Counted from the first letter of the stretch, positions 8,813 to 18,831 are shown. The stretch is DNA of 64,000 nucleotides from Pseudomonadota bacterium (GCA_023398955.1 JAEWRL010000068.1:17371-81370); one strand, 5' to 3'. The notes: generated by a model not told the origin, from the sequence alone. Made by a program: numbers and translations.

Positions 8813-9787
8813 GTGACGACGACGTTATTGGCGGTCGATGACAGCAAGACCATGCGAAGAGTGCTCGAGATAACCTTCGCAGGCGAGGGCGACTATCGCG
8901 CTGTCGTGGCCGGAAGTGCAGAAGAGGCATATTCCAAGGTACGGGTGGAACGGCCGAGGGTTGTGCTGGTAGATGCCGCGTTACAAGGAACGAGCGGATA
9001 CGACGTCTGTCAACGGATCAAAGCTGACGTTCCGGGAACCAGCGTCATCCTGCTTAGCAGCAAGCAGTCTCCCTACGATCGCGGTCGAGGAATGTCTGCG
9101 GGTGTCGACGACTTCATCGACAAGCCGTTCGACACTCAGCAGTTGATCGACAAGGTGGGTGGAGTTTTGAAGCAAGCCGGCGCTGCGCCTCCGGCGCCAC
9201 AGCGCCCCGCTGCCCCACCGGTTCAGCCCCGTCCCGCGGCTCCGGTCATGACGACAGGACGGCCCGCCGCGTCCTCCATGCAGACGCCTGCCAGCACCTC
9301 GTTCTCGGCGGAGCCGCGCGCCCGAGTGCAAACGCTCGCTTACGGAGCCACCCCGAGCGGCTCGGCACCGAGGCCAGCGGCTGCCGTGTCGGTGGGGGCC
9401 CCATCTTCGGCCGGAGCGCGCTCTGCTTCGCCAACCCAAGGTGGGATCGGGACTGCCGCTCCCAGCGCTCCAGCCTCTGCGCGCCCAGTAGTGCGGACGG
9501 CGCAGCCGGGCGCCGCGGGGATCAGTAGGCCCATCTCGCCGGTCGTCAGCGAGAGGCCCTCCACACCCGGTCGCGCCGATGCGCCGGGGTCATCGCCTGC
9601 CGTGAACCGCGCGGCGGCGAGCGCCGATTTCGAAGCGAGGCTCCAGGGCCTCGGCTTGACCTCCGAGCAGGTGCAGGGCGTGCTCTCGCTTTCGCGCGAG
9701 GTCGTGGAGCAGGCTGTTTGGGAGGTCGTGCCCGTGCTCGCGGAGACAATGATTCGTGAGGAAATCGAGCGGCTGACCAGGGAGTGA
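8813..9787 (+). CDS. response regulator with Pro/Ala linker and conserved C-terminal module
   Basis: The start at GTG 8813 is supported by GGAGGA at 8804-8809 and by the receiver domain beginning immediately. The first about 120 residues are a complete receiver domain: acidic pair Asp9/Asp10, phospho-acceptor Asp54 in LVDAALQG, Ser82/83 and Lys104 in FIDKPF. Residues about 125-275 are an Ala/Pro/Ser/Arg-rich disordered linker. The last about 45 residues (LTSEQVQGVLSLSREVVEQ then AVWEVVPVLAETMIREEI) are a compact helical module that I recognise at the end of several myxobacterial receiver proteins. It has no DNA-binding or enzymatic output domain, so it probably acts through protein contacts. 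No histidine kinase lies in the window. Divergent from hrcA; valS follows 78 bases downstream. Confidence 0.82.
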   Translation: MTTTLLAVDDSKTMRRVLEITFAGEGDYRAVVAGSAEEAYSKVRVERPRVVLVDAALQGTSGYDVCQRIKADVPGTSVILLSSKQSPYDRGRGMSAGVDDFIDKPFDTQQLIDKVGGVLKQAGAAPPAPQRPAAPPVQPRPAAPVMTTGRPAASSMQTPASTSFSAEPRARVQTLAYGATPSGSAPRPAAAVSVGAPSSAGARSASPTQGGIGTAAPSAPASARPVVRTAQPGAAGISRPISPVVSERPSTPGRADAPGSSPAVNRAAASADFEARLQGLGLTSEQVQGVLSLSREVVEQAVWEVVPVLAETMIREEIERLTRE

Positions 9788-9865
9788 GAGTGCAGTCGCT
9801 GCTGCCGCGTTGAGTCGGCGTTCAATGAGGTGGAAGAACAGTAAAACTGGGCTAGCTTCGGGCCC

Positions 9866-12685
9866 ATGTCAGACCTGCCGAAGGCTTACGAGCCGACCCA
9901 AGTAGAGCCCCGCTGGTATCAGTACTGGCTGGATCAGGGCGTATTCCGCGCAGGCATGGCCGAGCACGATGAGCGCGAGACCTACGTCATCGCTCTACCG
10001 CCGCCCAATGTGACCGGCTCTCTGCACATGGGTCATGCGCTCATGGGCACGATTGAAGACGTACTAATCCGGCTGGCTCGGATGCAGGGGAAGAACACCC
10101 TGTGGCAGCCCGGGATCGACCATGCGGGGATCGCGACGCAGACAGTCGTCGAACGGCAGCTGAAGCGTGAAGGCACCGACCGTCATGCCCTTGGGCGGGA
10201 CGCCTTCATCCGGCGGGTTTGGGCTTGGAAGGAGCAGAGCGGAGGACGGATCGGCGAGCAGATGCGTGTGCTTGGATGCTCGGCAGACTGGGAGCGCCTC
10301 AAGTTCACGATGGACCCCGACATGAGCCGTGCCGTCCGGGAGGCCTTCGTCAGACTCTACGAGGAGGGTCTCATCTACCGGGATACACGTCTCGTGAACT
10401 GGGACGTGGAGAGCCGCACCGTCCTCAGCGACCTGGAAGTGGAGACCGAAGAAAACGTCCAGGGAGAGCTCTACGAGTTCGCGTACCCGGTTTTGAACCC
10501 TGATCCGGGCGCTGGCGCGACCGAGCTCGTCGTCGCCACGACGCGGCCGGAGACCATGCTGGGCGATACGGCCGTTGCCGTTCACCCCGACGATCCACGT
10601 TACAAACATCTCCATGGCAAGAAGCTCAAGCACCCCTTCGTCGACAGAGAAATCCCGATCATCTGCGACGACATTCTCGTCGACATGCAGTTTGGTACTG
10701 GTGCCGTCAAGGTAACGCCTGCCCACGATTTCAACGATTTCGCCACTGGCAAGCGGCACGCGCTCGACGAGGTGAACATCATGAATCTCGACGGCACGTT
10801 GAACGAGAGGGGCGGCGAGTTCGCGGGGCTCGAGCGGTTCGAGGCTCGTAAGGCGGTCAAGGCGAGGCTCGCCGAGCTCGGCTTCGAGCGGGGGAGCAAA
10901 CCCCATCGAATGACTCTGCCGCGGTCGCAACGCTCAGGGACGATCGTGGAGCCGATCATCTCTACACAGTGGTTCGTGAAGACGCAGCCGTTGGCCGAGC
11001 CGGCACTCGCAGCGGTGAGAGAGGGAAAGACCCGCATCCTGCCAACCGAGTGGGTCAAAACTTACGAGCACTGGCTCACCAACATCCAAGACTGGTGCAT
11101 CTCTCGACAGCTCTGGTGGGGACATCGAATCCCCGCGTTCTTCTGTGCTTCGTGCGGCGGCGTCCTTGTTACTCGTGAGGAATCCCCTTCCACCTGCCTA
11201 GATTGCGGGGGCGGGTCGCTGCAACAGGACCCAGACGTGCTCGATACCTGGTTCTCGAGTGGATTGTGGCCATTCTCCACGCTGGGATGGCCTGATGATA
11301 CCCTCGCGTTGAAGCGCTTCTATCCCACGAGCGATATGGAGACGGGATATGATATTCTGTTCTTCTGGGTCGCCCGTATGATGATGATGGGCATCCATTT
11401 CATGGGGGAGCCGCCCTTCAAACGGATCTTGCTCCATGGTATGGTCGTTGACGAGACGGGCGACAAAATGAGCAAGGTCAAGGGGAATACAATCGACCCC
11501 ATCGATCTAATCCGTGGCGCTAGCTTCGAGCAAGTCGTCGCGAAGTCCCTGCCAGGTGCTCCGGTGAAGGAGGCCTTGGGCAAGTTCAAGCGCGCGTATC
11601 CTTCGAGTGCGCAAATGGGCGCCGGATTCTCTGCATACGGCGCCGATGCTCTCCGTTTCGCGTTGTGCAGCTACTCCCCGCAGGCAAAGCGGATTGCCCT
11701 TTCGCCGAAGCGCATCGAAGGCTACCGCAATTTTTGTAACAAGGTCTACAATGCAGTCCGCTATGCTCTCGGGCATATCGACGGTTTCAGTCTGGAGGGG
11801 TGCCCCGCTCGTGTGACGCTGCTGCCCAATCGGTGGATCCTGTCGCGTCTCGGCAAAGTCGTGCAGGAGAGTAGCCGTAGCATCGAGGAGTTTCGGCTGG
11901 ACGAGGGCTCCGGTGCCCTCTACCACTTCGTTTGGGACGAGCTTTGCGACTGGTTCTTGGAAGCGTGCAAGCCAGTGTTTCTCGCGGGTACGGAGCTGCA
12001 GAAGTCCGAAACGCGGGCGACGCTCGCGCACACGATCGAGACTGCCTTGCGGGCGCTTCACCCGTACATGCCCTTCATTACGGAGGAGCTATGGCAGAAG
12101 GTGCCGCGCCCTCTTGGACGCCCCGCTACCATTGCGCTGGCTCCTTATCCCACTTCGGCAGACGGCATCGACGACCCCGGCGCGGAACGAGAGATGGGGA
12201 TGGTGATGGCGGTGATCACCAGCGCGCGCAGCGTTCGCAGTGAGCACGACTTGCCCACGAGCGCGCGCGTGCCTCTCACGTTGCGCACCAATGACGCTGA
12301 GAACCGCCTTGTGCTTGCTGCGCAAGCACGGCTCATCGAGACGCTCGTTCGCTCGCAGGGCGAACCCACTGTGGAGGCGGCGGGTGGCGCCAGGCCTGTC
12401 GGCAGTGTCCTGAGCGTTGCGCAGGACGTCGAGGTCTTGGTCGGGCTGAGCGGCTTGCTGGACCCGACGAAGGAATCCGAGCGCATCGAGCGGTCGCTGA
12501 AGAAGCTCGACAAGGACCTCGCGGGCCTTCAGAAGCGTCTCCAGAACCCGAACTTCGTGCAGAAGGCCCCACCAGCGGTGGTTGCGGAGGTCGAAGGGGA
12601 GCGTGCCGCCTTGGTGCGTCAGCGGGTGCGCTTGCTCGAGGCTCGGACCCTGGTGGAGGAGCTCCACGGGCAGGGCTCGGCCTGA
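9866..12685 (+). CDS. valS: valyl-tRNA synthetase
   Basis: This 939-residue class I aminoacyl-tRNA synthetase charges tRNA-Val. PPPNVTGSLHMGHAL near residues 45-60 holds the HIGH-type motif (HMGH), and DKMSKVKGN near 532-540 holds KMSKS. TTRPETMLGDTAVAVHPDD and GTGAVKVTPAHDFNDF belong to the CP1 editing domain that removes threonine; the Cys-rich CASC..CLDC pair around residue 430 is a zinc site also seen in relatives. The C-terminal tail (LSGLLDPTKESERIERSL onward) is the ValS tRNA-binding coiled coil. An insertion with AYPSSAQMGAGF follows the KMSKS loop. It ends 14 bases from the convergent MBL gene. Confidence 0.97.
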   Translation: MSDLPKAYEPTQVEPRWYQYWLDQGVFRAGMAEHDERETYVIALPPPNVTGSLHMGHALMGTIEDVLIRLARMQGKNTLWQPGIDHAGIATQTVVERQLKREGTDRHALGRDAFIRRVWAWKEQSGGRIGEQMRVLGCSADWERLKFTMDPDMSRAVREAFVRLYEEGLIYRDTRLVNWDVESRTVLSDLEVETEENVQGELYEFAYPVLNPDPGAGATELVVATTRPETMLGDTAVAVHPDDPRYKHLHGKKLKHPFVDREIPIICDDILVDMQFGTGAVKVTPAHDFNDFATGKRHALDEVNIMNLDGTLNERGGEFAGLERFEARKAVKARLAELGFERGSKPHRMTLPRSQRSGTIVEPIISTQWFVKTQPLAEPALAAVREGKTRILPTEWVKTYEHWLTNIQDWCISRQLWWGHRIPAFFCASCGGVLVTREESPSTCLDCGGGSLQQDPDVLDTWFSSGLWPFSTLGWPDDTLALKRFYPTSDMETGYDILFFWVARMMMMGIHFMGEPPFKRILLHGMVVDETGDKMSKVKGNTIDPIDLIRGASFEQVVAKSLPGAPVKEALGKFKRAYPSSAQMGAGFSAYGADALRFALCSYSPQAKRIALSPKRIEGYRNFCNKVYNAVRYALGHIDGFSLEGCPARVTLLPNRWILSRLGKVVQESSRSIEEFRLDEGSGALYHFVWDELCDWFLEACKPVFLAGTELQKSETRATLAHTIETALRALHPYMPFITEELWQKVPRPLGRPATIALAPYPTSADGIDDPGAEREMGMVMAVITSARSVRSEHDLPTSARVPLTLRTNDAENRLVLAAQARLIETLVRSQGEPTVEAAGGARPVGSVLSVAQDVEVLVGLSGLLDPTKESERIERSLKKLDKDLAGLQKRLQNPNFVQKAPPAVVAEVEGERAALVRQRVRLLEARTLVEELHGQGSA

Positions 12686-12699
12686 AGTGCCCCGAGCCG

Positions 12700-13629
12700 C
12701 TATCCCTGCCCGCCCGTCGGTTGGGTCGCTTCGCAGGTGTCGAGCAGTTCGATCGCTCCGGTCCCCTTTGGCTTGAAGACGTTGATCGGGATGCGAAGGT
12801 AGCTGACGTTTCCTCCAGCGGGCGGTAGCTTGCCCGCATCCACGTTGATCTGGACGCTCTGGAAGAGGAGCTTCGGCGCGGGGAGCTGCGCATCCCGCCT
12901 CCGGCGGAACTCGACGAACTCCTCACGTGAAGTCGACGCGCGCAGGGCGACATTCAGTTCCTTCTGCTCACCGACCGTCGTTTCCCAGCGAACCTCGCGC
13001 CCTCCCGGTTGGTAGTCGTGACCGACAAAGATGCGGTACTCGTCTGGGAAGGCGTAGATCCGCTTGGTGACCGATTCGTAGAGGGCTTCGGCGCTGCCTC
13101 CGGGAAAGTCGCAACGTCCAGCGCCGGAATCCGGAAGGAACAGGGCGTCTCCCGTGAAGAGGGTATCCCCTATCTCGTAGGTGGCACACGCTGGAGTGTG
13201 ACCTGGCGTGAAATGCGCGCGGATGGTCATGGTCCCCGCCTCGAGCGTAGCGCCGTCGTCGAGGAGTACGTCGAACTGCCGCCCGTCGGTGGGGAAGTCG
13301 TCTGGTAGACTGAAGATCCCCTTGAAGGTCGTCTGAACCTCCGTGATGCGCTTCCCGATGGCGACCCTGACATTCGGGCAGGCCTGCTTGAGCAGCTGGG
13401 AGCCCGAGAGGTGGTCGGCGTGAGCGTGAGTCTCGAGGACGTAGTGCAGTCTCAGCTTGTTCCGGTTCAGAAAGGCTATCACTCGGTCTACCGACTCGGT
13501 CCAGGTAGCGGAGCCGGCCGGATCGTAGTCCATGACGGGGTCGATGGCGACCGCATCACGACTCTGGGGATCCCAGACAACGTAGGTGAGCGTACTCGTG
13601 CGCTCGTCGAAGAACGTCTCGATTTCCAT
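12700..13629 (-). CDS. MBL-fold hydrolase, persulfide-dioxygenase/ETHE1-like
   Basis: The start at ATG 13629 has an excellent AGGAGGT three bases upstream, giving 309 residues rather than the 327 of the longer frame. The metallo-beta-lactamase motif THAHADHLSG (about 67-76) supplies the iron or zinc ligands, with HFTPGHTPAC, FTGDALFLPDSGAGRCDFPGG and IFVGHDYQPGG completing the set. The DSGAGRCDF stretch and the glutamate-rich N-terminus (FFDERTSTLTYVVWD) are typical of the ETHE1/Blh persulfide dioxygenase branch, which oxidises glutathione persulfide to sulfite during sulfide detoxification. No rhodanese or SQR gene is nearby, so the role rests on family resemblance; a glyoxalase-II-like function is the alternative. 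Confidence 0.85.
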   Translation of the reverse strand: MEIETFFDERTSTLTYVVWDPQSRDAVAIDPVMDYDPAGSATWTESVDRVIAFLNRNKLRLHYVLETHAHADHLSGSQLLKQACPNVRVAIGKRITEVQTTFKGIFSLPDDFPTDGRQFDVLLDDGATLEAGTMTIRAHFTPGHTPACATYEIGDTLFTGDALFLPDSGAGRCDFPGGSAEALYESVTKRIYAFPDEYRIFVGHDYQPGGREVRWETTVGEQKELNVALRASTSREEFVEFRRRRDAQLPAPKLLFQSVQINVDAGKLPPAGGNVSYLRIPINVFKPKGTGAIELLDTCEATQPTGGQG

Positions 13630-13946
13630 GGTACCTCCTGTCCGGGCGGCGCGTTCCGTCCTCAAGGCCGTGGCACGAACCACCTAGGTGCGAGCTCGGA
13701 CCTTGGCTCTCGCTGCGCCGCGTTTCACCGGTTAGAGCCTCGTCATGGGGGAATGGATCCAACCGGAGTCGAGTTCCTGTCGGAGGCTCCAACGACATAC
13801 ACGGGAAACGCTCCAGAGTGGTGCGAGCTCGGGGCTCACAGCTACCTACCAGTCTCGGTCTCTGTGCGGGTGCCATCTCGCTGTCCGAGCAGGGTTGCGG
13901 TACCGTCCTACATTTGCGGCCCCCCTCACGCCGCACCGCATCGCCA

Positions 13947-14942
13947 ATGCTACACGGTTCGACGCTCAGCTTGGTACCCACCGTCCCGTCAGCTCGGGTG
14001 GCGCCAGGCCCGGGCTCGGCAGAGCCACCCGCTGCCTGGCCTCGAGGAGTGTCGTGCCATGGTCGGCTCTCGGCGGCCTCTAACAGCGTCGTTTGGTACG
14101 GTCGGCGTGATGGTGTGGACGTGGAGGTCGTGGTGCTGGATACCACCGCCAGTGCACTCGAGCGGGCGAGATTCGCGGAAGGATCCAAGCGTCTCCTCCA
14201 AATGGAACCGATCCCGGGCCTGGCGCGCGTCGTCGAGGTTGACGAGCGCGGCTGCTGGTACATTCGGGCCAGAGTGCCGGCCATCGAGCTTTCAGCCGCT
14301 GCCGCCCAGGGGGAATGGAAGTGGCCCGCTCGGCTGCAGTTCGTGGCTGATCTTCTCGAGGTTCTCCATTCGCTTCATGCGAACGCCCTGGTTCACGGGG
14401 CGCTATGCCCTCGGAACGTCATGGTGGCTCTCGACGGTAGGCCGCTGATCGCCGAGGCCGGAACCGTCGACGTAGCGCTCCTCGATGGAAGGGACGCGGG
14501 GTGCCCGGCGGAGTACGCCCCCTTCGCAGCGCCTGAGGTCCTGGCTGGGGAGAGCTTCGACGCTTCAGCAGACACGTTCGCGGTCGGTAGACTCATCGAG
14601 TACCTGAGCTCGGGACGGGAGCTCGGCTCGGCGCGGAGCGCGCTTGGGCCATGGGATGAGGCTGCCACGAAGCTCTCGGCCATCGTCGACGCAGCGACGG
14701 CGGAGCAAATCCAGGACCGCTACGTCTCGGCCCGTGAGATGATGCGAGCGCTCCGGGTTGTCATCGACCTGGAGCGGAGCTTCGCGCTCCCTGAATTCTG
14801 GCCAAACGACGCCATGCGGTCTGCCTGCGAGCCCGACCAGCGGCTTCTCGGTTCGTCATCTCCAGGGACTGGCCTGACGATCCCGCTCGTGTTGGCCGCG
14901 CTCGTACTGCTCTTAGGATTGACCGTTTGGTTCGTGGGTTGA
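13947..14942 (+). CDS. membrane-anchored Ser/Thr pseudokinase
   Basis: The protein (331 residues from ATG 13947; the true start may be at GTG 13818 or GTG 14049, none with a good ribosome site) keeps the outline of a protein kinase but has lost the chemistry. The N-lobe strand VEVVVLDTT has no VAIK lysine. The catalytic loop reads LVHGALCPRNVMVAL, so the HRD aspartate is replaced, although the Asn is kept. The DFG position reads AEAG. FAAPEVLAGESFDASADTFAVG, the activation-segment end and helix F region, is well preserved. One hydrophobic helix (LTIPLVLAALVLLLGLTVWF) closes the protein, so the kinase-like domain should face the cytoplasm. A scaffold or sensory role is likely, but partner and ligand are unknown. 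prmA follows on the same strand. Confidence 0.75.
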   Translation: MLHGSTLSLVPTVPSARVAPGPGSAEPPAAWPRGVSCHGRLSAASNSVVWYGRRDGVDVEVVVLDTTASALERARFAEGSKRLLQMEPIPGLARVVEVDERGCWYIRARVPAIELSAAAAQGEWKWPARLQFVADLLEVLHSLHANALVHGALCPRNVMVALDGRPLIAEAGTVDVALLDGRDAGCPAEYAPFAAPEVLAGESFDASADTFAVGRLIEYLSSGRELGSARSALGPWDEAATKLSAIVDAATAEQIQDRYVSAREMMRALRVVIDLERSFALPEFWPNDAMRSACEPDQRLLGSSSPGTGLTIPLVLAALVLLLGLTVWFVG

Positions 14943-15050
14943 AGCCGATGACCAGCGAATGCGCGCTACGGGAACCTGCGCCTTGGCGCCTCGAGTAGCT
15001 TGCGCGATTCCTGTTGTTGTCGCGCGGTCCGCGCATTAGAACTCCCGGCC

Positions 15051-15974
15051 GTGGTCTCACGCCAGGAGGAATGGTTCTGCCTTCGGCTCACCGTTGGACG
15101 GCCAGCGGCCCCCAAGCTCGCAAAGTGGCTGATGGAGCGTGGGATCGCCGGCGTTGAAGAGCGCTCCCGCCCGGAAGGGACAGAGCTCCTGGCGTACTCG
15201 CAGTGCCAAGCTGAGCTCGAGACGCTGGTACAAGAGCTCGAGCGGCACTTCGGCGAGAGTGCTGGCATCCACACTCGGGTCGTGGAAGCACTGGCGGATG
15301 AGTCTTGGTCTACGGCCTGGACGCTGAATCTGAAGTCCGAGCCGCTCGGTGATGGCTACCTACTGGTTCCCACGCACGAAGACCCGGCGGCAGAGGTTTC
15401 AGAAATGCGCCGAGTGGTACACTATTCGCCGGACCTCGCGTTCGGTGATGGCGCTCATCCAACAACCCGGTTGGCGGCTGCCGCGGTCGAGCGAACCTGC
15501 CGTGGCCGCACCGGGTGTACGGTCTTGGACGTCGGCACCGGGAACGGCGTCCTATCGTTCATTGCCCATTTCAGTGGCGCAGCATTTGTCCTAGGTCTCG
15601 ACACGGACGGCCGTGCCCTCGAGGCGGCCCGCCGCAACGCTCGGCTGAACCGCGTGCCGGAGGGCGCTTGCCGGTTCGTAGGTGACCCACTGAGCACCAT
15701 GACGACGCTGTTCGACGTGCTCATTGCCAACCTTGAGATCCGTGTGCTCCTCGAAGTGCTGCCGCAGATGCTTCCCCGTATTCGAACCGATGGGGAGGGA
15801 ATACTCACAGGATTTCTTGCGTCGGCTGGGGACCTCGTGGAACGGCGCCTGGCCGAGTTGGGCGCGCGAATTGGCACGCGGAGGGAGCTCGAGGGGTGGG
15901 CGATCTTCGGCGTTAATCCGCCCGTGAGTCCTGCGGGTTCCAGTTCAGTGGGCGCTCGCAATCAAAGTTGCTAA
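15051..15974 (+). CDS. prmA: ribosomal protein L11 methyltransferase (PrmA-like)
   Basis: PrmA trimethylates ribosomal protein L11 using S-adenosylmethionine. The N-terminal half (WFCLRLTVGRPAAPKLAKWL) matches the substrate-recognition domain. DLAFGDGAHPTTRLAAAAVE corresponds to the conserved GTGxHxTT region and VLDVGTGNGVLSFIA to SAM motif I. VLIANLEIRVLLEVLPQMLP matches the NI(L/I) active-site motif with Leu-Glu in place of the usual Ile-Leu. Length is 307 residues from GTG 15051, normal for PrmA; a longer TTG start at 15000 is less likely. The gene overlaps the start of the glycosyltransferase by seven bases, indicating cotranscription. Confidence 0.88.
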   Translation: MVSRQEEWFCLRLTVGRPAAPKLAKWLMERGIAGVEERSRPEGTELLAYSQCQAELETLVQELERHFGESAGIHTRVVEALADESWSTAWTLNLKSEPLGDGYLLVPTHEDPAAEVSEMRRVVHYSPDLAFGDGAHPTTRLAAAAVERTCRGRTGCTVLDVGTGNGVLSFIAHFSGAAFVLGLDTDGRALEAARRNARLNRVPEGACRFVGDPLSTMTTLFDVLIANLEIRVLLEVLPQMLPRIRTDGEGILTGFLASAGDLVERRLAELGARIGTRRELEGWAIFGVNPPVSPAGSSSVGARNQSC

Positions 15975-18808
15975 CACCGGTGTGCTTGCAGCCGGACCCT
16001 CGCGCTCGAATCGAAGTGTTGCCAGAAACACCCCAAGAAGCACCCCCGTCGGGTGCGCGGCATCCTGAGTCGCGGTCACCCTTTCCAAGGAGTCGAGCGG
16101 GAGGGGTGTTGGCCGCCCTCGTTGCGCTGCTCGCTCTCATTGGTTTGATGAGCCACGCCGGCTACCTTCGGGGGACTGTCCTGCTCGGGGGCGCGCTCGT
16201 GTTGCTGATGGCGGTGGGGCTCCTGGTTGCGATCAGGGACCGAACACAGCCGGAGGCCGGCCTCATCGTGTCCACGACGTCCGCTCGAGACCTCGTCGTT
16301 CCCGCTACCGGCCTGTTCCTTGCTCTTGCTGTGTGGGTCGTCTCGGTGCGCGCTGCCGTAGCAGGTGTTCTTCCTGCCCCACGGGTCAGCGCCGGCGTGC
16401 TGATCACGGCGAGCTTCATCGCTGCGGTGTTCGCGGGTGGGCACCTGGCACAGCGGCTCGGCGTCCTCACCCCTGAGACTCCGCTCGTGAAGCGGCGCGG
16501 GCTATGGGTGGTGCTCGTCACGACGCTCGTGCAACTGCCGCTGCTCGGAAGCTTCTCTCTGATCGACCCCTGGGAGACACATTACGGCGAGGTCGCCCGG
16601 GAAATGCTCGCAAGAGCCGACTGGATCAGCCTCTGGTGGGCTCAAGACGGGTGGTTCTGGTCCAAGCCGGTTCTGAATTTCTGGCTCCAGGGCTTGAGCT
16701 TCTCCTTGTTTGGCGTGCCCTTCGCGCCGGATGCCATGCTGCGGGGGGCGGGATCCGGGTTGGTGCCCCAGCCCGAATGGGCCGTAAGGATCCCGGGTTT
16801 CTTGATGACTCTGGGAGCTGCCTATGCGCTCTACAAGGCTGCGGCTCTCGTCTGGGGTAGGAGAGCGGCGTGGTTGGGCGCAGTCGTGCTGGCGACGACC
16901 CCCTACTGGGTGCTCCTGGCAAGGCAGAGCATGGCCGACATGGCCTACGTCGCGCCGCTATCGGCCGCGATGGCGCTGATCCTGGTTGCATGCGCGACGC
17001 CTGCTCACCGCGTCCTTGCTCGTCATGAGATGCGGTGGCGTGGGGCGCGCGTCACCTGGACGGCGATGGACATCCTCATGGGAATCGTCCTGGCGCTCGT
17101 TGGGGTTCAGGTCGCGTACCTCTTGTCCAGGCACGTCACGCTGGATCCACACGGAGGTGGGGAATTGCTCCGGCTTCATCCCGACGAGTTCTTCGCTGGG
17201 TCCGGCATGGGCAACTGCGGCATCGCTGGGAATAGAGAATGCACGCGGCACAGTCCTACTCTGCTCCACTGGCAACCGTACAAGACGGCGGCGTTATGGG
17301 TCACCGTGTGCGCATTCTGGGTGTGGCGCGTGCGCAGAGAACGGCACGTCCGCCGGGTCGCGTTCCTCGGTGCGTGGGTGTTCGTTGCCCTGAGCGTGAT
17401 GGCGAAGGGCGCGCCTGGTTTCGTGCTGCCGCCGTTCGTGCTCGTCGCGCTAGTGATTGCGACGGGACGGTGGCGGCTCTTGATGGACGCGCGTGTCCTG
17501 TCTGCCACTCTCGTGGTCTCGTGCGTCGCCCTGCCCTGGTTCGTGCAAGCATACGCCAGGCACGGAGCCGGTTTCATCGACCGGCTCGTCTTCCACGATA
17601 TGTACAAGCGCGCGTTCGTGCATGTCCATGACACGAACACGGGTGACGACGTGAGTTTCGGCTACTACCTCTGGCAGCTCGGGTACGGACTCTTTCCGTG
17701 GTCCGGGCTGTGCGTCGGGGGCCTGCTCTGGTGGCTTCGCTCCGAGCGAACAGGAGGTCTCCGGAGTCGCTACTCCGCCGCCCTTTTCGGTCTCTGGTTC
17801 GTGGCAGCGTTTGCGATGTTCTCCATCTCCCTGACGAAGTTTCATCATTATATCCTGCCGGCAGTTCCTCCGCTGGCCGTGCTTACCGGTGTCCTGCTCG
17901 ACCGGTTTCTCGGTACGCCCAAAGCGTTGTCACCTGGGCGCTTCGCGTTCCACTCGGCCGCCTTGGTTGCAAGCGTCGGTGCTGTCTGGATCGGCGTCGC
18001 TCTGTGGATGGCCGCGCACTCGAGCTCGGCACCGGGCCCCCTCGGACTGCGTGCGTTCGTCGCTGCCGGGCTGTTCAGCATCGCCGCACTCACGAGCTAT
18101 CCATTGCTGCGAGGACGGATCGCGCCCCAAACGGACGGGGCGGAGCACCAGCGCGGCTCGGAGACTCTGGCGGCCGTCGTCTCATTGCTGAGCGTGATAC
18201 TATTGGGATTGATTGGTCGGGACCTGCTCGTCGACTACTCGGATGAGGCGTTGGGGCAGATACGTCTGCTGCACCTCTTCACATACAACTACTCACGGGC
18301 CTGGCCTCAGTCCCTCTCCCTGCACAGCGAACTCGTCGCCTTCGCCTCGGTCAGCCTACTCACATCCCTGCTCTTATTGAGCCGTCAGATGCGCCGATGG
18401 GGGGTCCACGCAATGCTCGTCATGGCGCTCCTCTGGGCGACGTGGGTCGCGGATGTGTACCTCGTCAAGCTCGCACCGCACTGGGGTCAGCGGGGAATCA
18501 TCATGACCTACTACTCGCTCCGCGAGGGACCTGCGGAGCCGCTCGTCGCCTACCAGATGAATTGGAAGGGAGAGAACTTCTACACAGGCAACCGCCTACC
18601 CGTCTTCGTTTCTAGCGGGGAGGAGTTCCGAGCCTGGGTGAAGTCCGAACGAGCCCGCGGTACGGGAGTTTTCTATTTCGTCACTGAACACAGCCGGACC
18701 GCGTCCCTTCGTTCGGAGCTGGACAACCCCGAGCAGTTTGCCCTGATGACCAACTCCGCGTCGAACAACAAGTTCGTGCTGGTTCGCGTCGAGTTTGCCT
18801 CTGCGTAG
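15968..18808 (+). CDS. ArnT/PMT-like membrane glycosyltransferase (GT39-type)
   Basis: A 946-residue polytopic membrane protein with roughly 13 hydrophobic segments. The first extracytoplasmic loop reads SLIDPWETHYGEVAREMLAR followed by WWAQDGWFWSKPVLNFWLQ, the DxWE..YxE and W.W.KP.L pattern of the PMT/ArnT superfamily, which moves sugars from undecaprenyl-phosphate donors to lipid A, other lipids or proteins in the periplasmic leaflet. MAKGAPGFVLPPFVLVALV and SLTKFHHYILPAVPPLAV are two further hallmark segments. It is much longer than ArnT (about 550), having an extended N-terminus and inserted loops. The start is TTG 15968, overlapping prmA; in-frame GTG codons at 15980 and 16016 are alternatives. 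Substrate is unknown. Confidence 0.85.
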   Translation: MLTPVCLQPDPRARIEVLPETPQEAPPSGARHPESRSPFPRSRAGGVLAALVALLALIGLMSHAGYLRGTVLLGGALVLLMAVGLLVAIRDRTQPEAGLIVSTTSARDLVVPATGLFLALAVWVVSVRAAVAGVLPAPRVSAGVLITASFIAAVFAGGHLAQRLGVLTPETPLVKRRGLWVVLVTTLVQLPLLGSFSLIDPWETHYGEVAREMLARADWISLWWAQDGWFWSKPVLNFWLQGLSFSLFGVPFAPDAMLRGAGSGLVPQPEWAVRIPGFLMTLGAAYALYKAAALVWGRRAAWLGAVVLATTPYWVLLARQSMADMAYVAPLSAAMALILVACATPAHRVLARHEMRWRGARVTWTAMDILMGIVLALVGVQVAYLLSRHVTLDPHGGGELLRLHPDEFFAGSGMGNCGIAGNRECTRHSPTLLHWQPYKTAALWVTVCAFWVWRVRRERHVRRVAFLGAWVFVALSVMAKGAPGFVLPPFVLVALVIATGRWRLLMDARVLSATLVVSCVALPWFVQAYARHGAGFIDRLVFHDMYKRAFVHVHDTNTGDDVSFGYYLWQLGYGLFPWSGLCVGGLLWWLRSERTGGLRSRYSAALFGLWFVAAFAMFSISLTKFHHYILPAVPPLAVLTGVLLDRFLGTPKALSPGRFAFHSAALVASVGAVWIGVALWMAAHSSSAPGPLGLRAFVAAGLFSIAALTSYPLLRGRIAPQTDGAEHQRGSETLAAVVSLLSVILLGLIGRDLLVDYSDEALGQIRLLHLFTYNYSRAWPQSLSLHSELVAFASVSLLTSLLLLSRQMRRWGVHAMLVMALLWATWVADVYLVKLAPHWGQRGIIMTYYSLREGPAEPLVAYQMNWKGENFYTGNRLPVFVSSGEEFRAWVKSERARGTGVFYFVTEHSRTASLRSELDNPEQFALMTNSASNNKFVLVRVEFASA

Positions 18809-18831
18809 CTCGCAGAGATCAGTAACCCAGC

